Shown here: positions 7,867-11,439 of the stretch, piece by piece | Layout: the number at the start of each line of letters is the position of its first letter | Position numbering within the stretch: the first letter of the stretch is position 1 | Source: Silvimonas sp. JCM 19000 | GTDB taxonomy: Bacteria; Pseudomonadota; Gammaproteobacteria; Burkholderiales; Chitinibacteraceae | Length of the DNA: 11,439 nucleotides | Reading direction: 5' to 3' | Assembly (NCBI GenBank): GCA_001313065.1 | Contig: BBFD01000123.1 | Coordinates: forward strand, 1 to 11,439 | Position numbers and translations under genes: made by a program | Notes under the pieces: model-generated | What the model was told of the DNA's origin: nothing | The model's input: only the letters and a program-made list of their open reading frames with translations | The model's database searches: none

Positions 7867-8426
7867 GGCTATGTGGTGTGGCCGGGCTTTTTTTGACGCC
7901 CGAGCAGGTGGCGGCCTTGCGTGCCGACATTGATGCACGCCGCGACCAGTTCCACCCCGCCGGCATCGGCCGCCAACAAGCTTATCAACGCGATGAGCGT
8001 ATCCGCGGTGACGATGTGTTGTGGCTGGAGCGCGATGATGCGCTGGCGGTACCGGTGCTGGATCAGCTTGAGGCGATGCGGCTGGCGTTTAACCAGCAAT
8101 TGTTTCTGGGATTGGCCGAATTTGAAGCGCACTTTGCGGTCTATCCAGCCGGCTCGTTCTACAAGCGCCATCTGGATCAGCATCGCCATGCCGATACGCG
8201 GGTGGTGACCTTTGTGCTGTATCTCAATGAGGCGGATTGGGCGGCGCAAGACGGCGGCCAGTTGCGCATGTTTCTGGATGAGCCGCACACGCCGCTGGAA
8301 GTGACGCCCTATGGCGGCACGCTGGTGTTGTTCATGTCCGATCGGTTTGAGCACGAGGTCTTGCCCGCCCGCCGCGAACGCCGCTCCATGACCGGTTGGT
8401 TCCGCCGGCCCGCGCTGCTGGCATAG
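7826..8426 (+). CDS. 2-oxoglutarate/Fe(II)-dependent oxygenase, prolyl-hydroxylase type
   Basis: These enzymes use Fe(II), 2-oxoglutarate and oxygen to hydroxylate a protein or small-molecule substrate, here unknown. The iron-binding HxD is in YKRHLDQHRHADTRVV, and the distal His is in SDRFEHEVLPARRERR. The 2OG-binding Arg is most likely in the RRSMTGWFRR stretch that follows. GGQLRMFLDEP and TPYGGTLVLF are also typical of P4H-like oxygenases. The start is a TTG at 7826 (MNGFNDAVQALVDKGYVVW) with GAGGAG 7 bases upstream; this start is inferred. Two errors break the frame: a missing G at 7867-7868 (DKGYVV) and the A/T run 7888-7894 (7 to 5, GFLTPEQ). Repaired length is about 199 residues. Its start overlaps the most likely end of gcr by about 40 bases, suggesting translational coupling. 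Confidence 0.85.
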
Positions 8427-8593
8427 CGTGGGTCCTGGCCCACCCGGCCATGCCATCGATCGATGTGCAAATGTTTGCGCGCGGGGGCATACCCCTTTGC
8501 GGGTGGGCCTGGATCCTCCCCATGGGGCAAACCAGCAAAAAAGTGCGTGTTGAATCAGGTAAATGCTGACAAAACAGCGTCAACATCGGTCGG

Positions 8594-8599
8594 TAGAAT
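8594..8599 (+). promoter_or_regulatory. Possible -10 element for the lipoprotein gene
   Basis: TAGAAT matches TATAAT at 5 of 6 positions, 38 bases before the start codon. No good -35 lies at standard spacing; CTGACA at 8566-8571 is 22 bases away. Low confidence. The rest of 8427-8593 shows no gene. Confidence 0.25.
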
Positions 8600-8631
8600 T
8601 CGCAACAGTCTTTTTTTCCGGGAGCGCAAGC

Positions 8632-9123
8632 ATGCAATCGAATACATCAAATACACCCCGCTGGATCAAAACCGTGTGTGCCGCTGCGCTGATTGGCAGC
8701 GTTGGCCTGGCCGTGACCGGCTGCGCCAGCGATTCCGCCAACGTCTATAGCCGCGACCAAGTCAAACGAGCGGCCACGGCGCAATCGGGCATCGTCGAAA
8801 GCGTGCGCAATGTGCAGATCAAAGACAGCACCGGCATAGGCGGCGTGGCTGGTGGCGTAATCGGCGCGGTGGGCGGCAGCAGCATAGGCGGCGGTAACGG
8901 CAGCATCGTTACCGGCGTGATCGGCGCAGTGGCCGGTGGTCTGGCGGGCAATGCGCTGGAGAAAGGCGCGACCGCCAAAGACGCGCTGGAAATCACGGTC
9001 AAACTGGATACCGGCCAACGCCTGGTCATCGTGCAAGGCAATGACACGCCGTTTGTAGTGAACCAACGTGTGGATGTGCTGAATGACGGCCAGACCACGC
9101 GCGTGGTGCCGCTCAATCAATAA
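8632..9123 (+). CDS. Glycine-zipper outer-membrane lipoprotein (17-kDa antigen / SlyB-like)
   Basis: The protein is 163 residues: a basic start (MQSNTSNTPRWIKTV), a hydrophobic core (CAAALIGSVGLAV), then the lipobox VTGC with the modified Cys at about residue 34, so it should be lipidated and sorted to the envelope. A glycine zipper follows in two hydrophobic halves: GIGGVAGGVIGAVGG and then IVTGVIGAVAGGLAGNALEK, rich in GxxxG, as in the Rick_17kDa_Anti/SlyB group. The C-terminal domain (ALEITVKLDTGQRLVIVQG, VDVLNDGQTTRVVPLNQ) is the small beta domain common to these proteins. GGGAG at 8620-8624 supports the ATG. The reading frame is intact as written. The family is thought to affect envelope integrity; the specific role is unknown. 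Confidence 0.9.
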   Translation: MQSNTSNTPRWIKTVCAAALIGSVGLAVTGCASDSANVYSRDQVKRAATAQSGIVESVRNVQIKDSTGIGGVAGGVIGAVGGSSIGGGNGSIVTGVIGAVAGGLAGNALEKGATAKDALEITVKLDTGQRLVIVQGNDTPFVVNQRVDVLNDGQTTRVVPLNQ

Positions 9124-9143
9124 GTAGGCGCGGCGCGGTAAAC

Positions 9144-9180
9144 AAAAAAAAGGGTGAATCACACGATTCACCCTTTTTTT
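9144..9180. terminator. Bidirectional intrinsic terminator between the lipoprotein gene and metF
   Basis: GGGTGAATC (9152-9160), loop ACAC and GATTCACCC (9165-9173) form a perfect 9-bp stem. It is flanked by 8 A on the left and 7 T on the right, so it works in both directions. It lies 20 bases after the lipoprotein stop and 24 before the metF stop. The A and T runs are probably written too long. Confidence 0.93.
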
Positions 9181-9204
9181 AACGTCAGTCGCGCGCCTTG
9201 CGGT

Positions 9205-10039
9205 TTAGCGCCCCAGGCGCTGGCACACCGTCGACACCGCGCCCGCTGCATTCAGCGTGTAGAAGTGCAAACCGGGCGCGCCGTTATCCAGCAGCTTGTC
9301 GCACAACTCGGTGACAAAATCGAGGCCAAAAGCGCGGATCGACGCAGCGTCATCGCCAAACGATTGCAAACGCAGCCGCAGCCAACGCGGGATTTCCGCG
9401 CCGCACATATCCGAGAAGCGCGCCAGTTGGCTGAAGTTCTGGATTGGCATGATGCCAGGCACAATCGGCACCGTTACGCCGCGCGCACGTACTTCATCGA
9501 CAAAATGAAAGTAGCGTCGGCATTAAAGAAATACTGCGTGATGGCGGCATCGGCCCCGGCATTCACCTTGTTCACAAAGGCGCGCAAATCCGCTTCGGCA
9601 CTATTGGATTGCGGATGGTATTCCGGGTAGGCGGCCACTTCGATATGGAACCAGTCGCCGTGCTGTTCGCGGATAAACGCCACCAGCTCATTGGCGTAGC
9701 GAAATTCGCCCACATCCAGCATGCCCGACGGAATATCGCCCCGTAGCGCCACCACATGGCGGATACCGTGATCGCGATATTGCTGCAGGATTTCACTGAT
9801 GCGCGCGCGGCTGGAGCCGATGCAGGACAAATGCGGCGCAGCGGCCAGGCCTTCGTGCTGGATTTCGATCACGGCATTGAGCGTGCCGTCTTGCGTAGAG
9901 CCGCCCGCACCAAACGTCACCGAACAATATTCCGGTTTGAACTGCGCCAGCTGGCGGCGGGTAATGCGCAGTTTTTTTCGGCGCCCTCAGCGGTTTTGGG
10001 CGGAAAGAATTCAAAGCTCAGCGGCGGCAGCGTGGTCAC
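9205..10039 (-). CDS. metF: 5,10-methylenetetrahydrofolate reductase
   Basis: MetF reduces methylene-THF to 5-methyl-THF with FAD and NADH, supplying the methyl group for methionine synthesis. The N-terminus LSFEFFPPKTAEGAEKL carries the catalytic Glu region. RRQLAQFKPEYCSVTFGAGG follows, then LSCIGSSRARISEILQQYRD, VVALRGDIPSG (FAD pocket), FHIEVAAYPEYHPQS, ADAAITQYFFNADAY and PIVPGIMPIQNFSQLARFSD. The end is FYTLNAAGAVSTVCQRLGR. Two breaks: the A/T run 9972-9978 (7 to 5) and a missing base near 9513 (NADAYFHFVDEVRARGV). Repaired length is about 277 residues, normal for the family. The start is taken as GTG at 10039 (MTTLPPLSFEFFPP). An upstream ATG at 10114 is possible, but its added residues look non-coding. 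No SAH-type riboswitch was recognised upstream. Confidence 0.93.
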
Positions 10040-10372
10040 GATCAAGGTTCTGTTGGGGGCGATGCCGCATCTTAGCACCGCCCGCCCAGCCCCGGTTTGC
10101 GCCGTTTTCATCACCGCGTGAACGGCGCGATGGCCGCGCAGAAACCCCCATCCAGGTCTTCCGGACGATTTGTCGGCGGGTTCCTACGCGTATTTTCTTG
10201 CAGTCACCACGCCATTTTTTTGGCCGATTGCTGTCTGGCTGCCCGGGCGGCATCAGGTACTGTGGACACCGTGCTTAAAGCGGCCCCAAGGCCCCAGCCG
10301 GATAGACCGTAGCCCGTACTCAGAAGGCCGGCACCGCGCAAACACCAACCCGGTTTACAAGGAGAATTCATC
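10040..10372. other. Divergent intergenic region, metF / YSC84 gene
   Basis: No gene is supported here. It should hold the promoters of the divergent metF and YSC84 genes, but I saw no confident -35/-10 pair. An inverted repeat, GCGCCGTT (10099-10106) with AACGGCGC (10121-10128) around 14 bases, could be an operator for metF. A 7-base T run lies at 10215-10221. Confidence 0.5.
10359..10364 (+). promoter_or_regulatory. Strong ribosome binding site of the YSC84 gene
   Basis: AAGGAG, 8 bases before the ATG at 10373, is a near-perfect Shine-Dalgarno sequence and fixes this start. Confidence 0.8.
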
Positions 10373-10998
10373 ATGCAAAAAAAATGGCTCGCCGTACTGA
10401 GCTCAGTGGCGATTCTGGCTGGCTCTGCCGCCACCGCCATGGCCGACAACATGCCCGCTACCGACGTGCAGAAAGAATCACCGCGCAAGACCCCGTCTGA
10501 AGCGCGTGAAGCAGTCCGTGCCAGCGCCAAAGACACGCTGGAAAAACTGTACGAAAAGCATCCGTCGGCTAAAGATGCCATCGCCAAGGCGGCTGGTTAC
10601 GCCGTATTCAACAACGGCAGCGCGACCATCGTGTTTGCCGGCGCTGGCGGCGGTAGCGGTGTAGCAGTGGATAGCACCGGCAAAGAAACCTTTATGAAGA
10701 TGGTACAGATCAAGGGTGGTCTGGGCCTCGGCATCAAGAATTCGCGCCTGGTGCTGGTGTTCAACGACAACGCCTCTTTCAAGAAATTCATCACCTCGGG
10801 CTGGGCCTTTGAAGGCAACGCCACCGCAGCCGCCAAGGCTGAAAACAAGGGTGCTGAACTGGATGGCGCTTCGATGATTGCACCGTCGGTCTATGCGTAT
10901 CAGTTCACCGAAAACGGCCTCGACGCCGAAGTAACGGTGGCCGGTACCAAATATATGGTCGACACCCGTCTGAGCCCGCACGCCAAAAAAAGAAATAA
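10373..10998 (+). CDS. Secreted YSC84/SYLF-domain (Las17-binding-like) protein
   Basis: The protein opens with a Sec signal peptide (MQKKWLAVLSSVAILAGSAA, then TAMADN), probably cut after AMA, so it is periplasmic or envelope-bound. A lysine-rich linker (AREAVRASAKDTLEKLYEKH) is followed by the YSC84 domain: AKAAGYAVFNNGSATIVFAG, GGGSGVAVDSTGKETFMKM, QIKGGLGLGIKNSRLVLVFN, FKKFITSGWAFEGNATAAAK, ending VAGTKYMVDTRLSP. In eukaryotes this domain binds phosphoinositides; the bacterial role is unclear. The A/T run 10985-10991 hides the stop. With 5 bases the protein ends HAKKK-stop at 10998 (about 207 residues). As written it runs on through the terminator to 11077. The run 10377-10384 just after the start codon stays in frame but may also be too long. 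Confidence 0.88.
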
Positions 10999-11019
10999 TC
11001 CGCGTACGCGTTTGGTCCC

Positions 11020-11056
11020 AAAAAACCCGCCGGCATTGCGCCTGCGGGTTTTTTTT
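11020..11056 (+). terminator. Intrinsic terminator of the YSC84 gene
   Basis: The stem CCCGC/GCGGG continues inward as GGC/GCC around ATTGC after one mismatch. It is flanked by 6 A and 8 T, which extend the pairing. It begins 22 bases after the repaired stop codon. The written reading frame crosses it, which supports the earlier stop. Confidence 0.92.
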
Positions 11057-11112
11057 GCGTCTGTCATCTTTGATTAGATCCGCTTTATTAATCATGCATT
11101 AAACATGCCGAT

Positions 11113-11131
11113 CTGATTTTATTTTAATCAG
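11113..11131. repeat. Inverted repeat in AT-rich region
   Basis: CTGATT and AATCAG flank a 7-base TTATTTT centre. It lies about 155 bases upstream of the ESPR-protein start. Possibly a regulator site; unproven. Confidence 0.4.
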
Positions 11132-11176
11132 GATTATTCATACTTTAAATTGCCATGCCCGCAATAATAGCAATAT

Positions 11177-11225
11177 CGACAATACTGGTTATTTTAACGT
11201 TTTAAATATATCAAAAGTATTGTCG
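11177..11225. repeat. Long 10-bp inverted repeat upstream of the ESPR gene
   Basis: CGACAATACT (11177-11186) and AGTATTGTCG (11216-11225) are perfect reverse complements 29 bases apart. Outside them, ATAT can pair again on both sides with a 2-base bulge on the right. The centre is almost pure A/T. A second, shorter pair, GTCGGC (11222-11227) and GCCGAC (11249-11254), shares the right arm, so two alternative foldings are possible. Confidence 0.6.
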
Positions 11226-11284
11226 GCATATAGCCGGATTCAGTTTTAGCCGACGCATTTCAATTAATGACGAAGGTAAAAATC

Positions 11285-11439
11285 ATGAATCGTATTTACG
11301 GGCTAGCGTTTAATCAGGCACGCGGGATCTGGATGGTGGTGGCGGAAAATACCCCGCGCCAGGGCAAAGGCCGCACGCGTGCGCATTCCCTGCTGGCGTC
11401 GCTGCTGGCGCTGGTATTGGCCAGCCGCCGACGCTGGCG
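11285..11439 (+). CDS. ESPR-bearing type V secreted protein, N-terminus only
   Basis: The first residues, MNRIYGLAFNQARGIWMVVA, then ENTPRQGKGRTRAHS and the hydrophobic LLASLLALVLA, match the extended signal peptide region (ESPR, PF13018 from memory) of autotransporters, trimeric adhesins and TpsA haemagglutinin-like exoproteins. ESPR slows inner-membrane targeting of very large secreted proteins. GAAGG lies 8 bases before the ATG. At the window end the written frame gives SRRRW. One missing C near 11425 would give SPPTLA, a normal signal-peptidase site. The gene is cut at 11439, so the passenger type is unknown. The AT-rich upstream region suggests separate regulation or acquisition. Confidence 0.85.
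   Translation, partial: MNRIYGLAFNQARGIWMVVAENTPRQGKGRTRAHSLLASLLALVLASRRRW

Larger units (their letters stand above)
11057..11284. other. AT-rich upstream region of the ESPR gene
   Basis: Base composition changes sharply after the terminator: only 33 of the 120 bases at 11101-11220 are G or C, against a clearly GC-rich remainder. No coding frame is supported. It holds the inverted repeats listed above and must contain the promoter of the following gene. GAAGG at 11272-11276 is a plausible ribosome site. Confidence 0.7.

Noticed and set aside
8455..8464. Palindrome ATCGATCGAT after the oxygenase gene
   Set aside because: Short tandem GATC-type palindrome, single copy, with no associated feature.
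8647..9171. Minus-strand reading frame of 174 codons opposite the lipoprotein gene
   Set aside because: The lipoprotein on the plus strand has a lipobox, glycine zipper and ribosome site. The antisense frame runs through the terminator.
10204..10587. Minus-strand reading frame over the YSC84 start
   Set aside because: It is antisense to a gene with a strong ribosome site, signal peptide and recognisable domain, and has no ribosome site of its own.
172..10991. Programmed frameshifting or transcriptional slippage at the A/T runs
   Set aside because: Runs occur in unrelated housekeeping genes at no fixed place, and are accompanied by one-base losses, mostly in G/C runs, that slippage at A/T tracts would not explain. 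Sequence error is simpler.
1..11439. True pseudogenisation, as in a decaying symbiont genome
   Set aside because: Apart from indels in runs, there are no stop mutations or lost catalytic residues, and codon third positions remain GC-rich throughout.
1..11439. CRISPR arrays, tRNA or rRNA genes, insertion sequences
   Set aside because: No regularly spaced repeats, cloverleaf-like sequence, transposase or terminal inverted repeats with target duplications were seen.

Overview
This window looks like chromosomal DNA of a Betaproteobacterium, most likely order Neisseriales (Chromobacteriaceae/Chitinibacteraceae type). The reasons are GC-rich codon third positions, a psd-pssA-leuA cluster, a Gcr-type 'site-specific recombinase' protein, and an ESPR-type secretion signal at the right end. 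The placement is inferred from gene content; no rRNA or tRNA is present.

Layout. The minus strand from about 2797 down to 1 carries a RimJ/RimL-like acetyltransferase, phosphatidylserine decarboxylase (psd), phosphatidylserine synthase (pssA), a small helix-turn-helix (HTH) protein with its own promoter and a set of TTAGACA repeats, and the start of 2-isopropylmalate synthase (leuA). A spacer with two GC-rich hairpins follows. Next is a minus-strand APC-family amino-acid permease (3080-4469), divergent from a plus-strand group: a fructosamine-kinase-family protein (4842-5706), a Gcr-family multi-spanning protein (5778-about 7866), an overlapping 2OG-Fe(II) oxygenase (7826-8426), and a glycine-zipper lipoprotein (8632-9123). 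A symmetric terminator at 9144-9180 serves that lipoprotein and the convergent metF (9205-10039, minus). A secreted YSC84-domain protein (10373-10998) ends at a strong terminator. An AT-rich stretch with long inverted repeats then leads into the first codons of a type V secretion (ESPR) protein cut by the window edge.

The main caution is that nearly every gene is broken by small indels as written. A/T runs are too long (6, 7 or 8 where the protein frame needs 5 or 6), and single bases are missing, mostly from short G or C runs. Repairing them restores continuous, conserved, full-length proteins in every case. I therefore treat these as intact genes in a sequence with systematic homopolymer errors, not as pseudogenes. 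Coordinates below are as written and span the breaks.

The most interesting biology is at the left end. A YdaS/Cro-like HTH domain sits directly before leuA with a good sigma-70-like promoter and three TTAGACA boxes. Once the likely homopolymer errors are removed, the HTH domain may even be fused in frame to LeuA.
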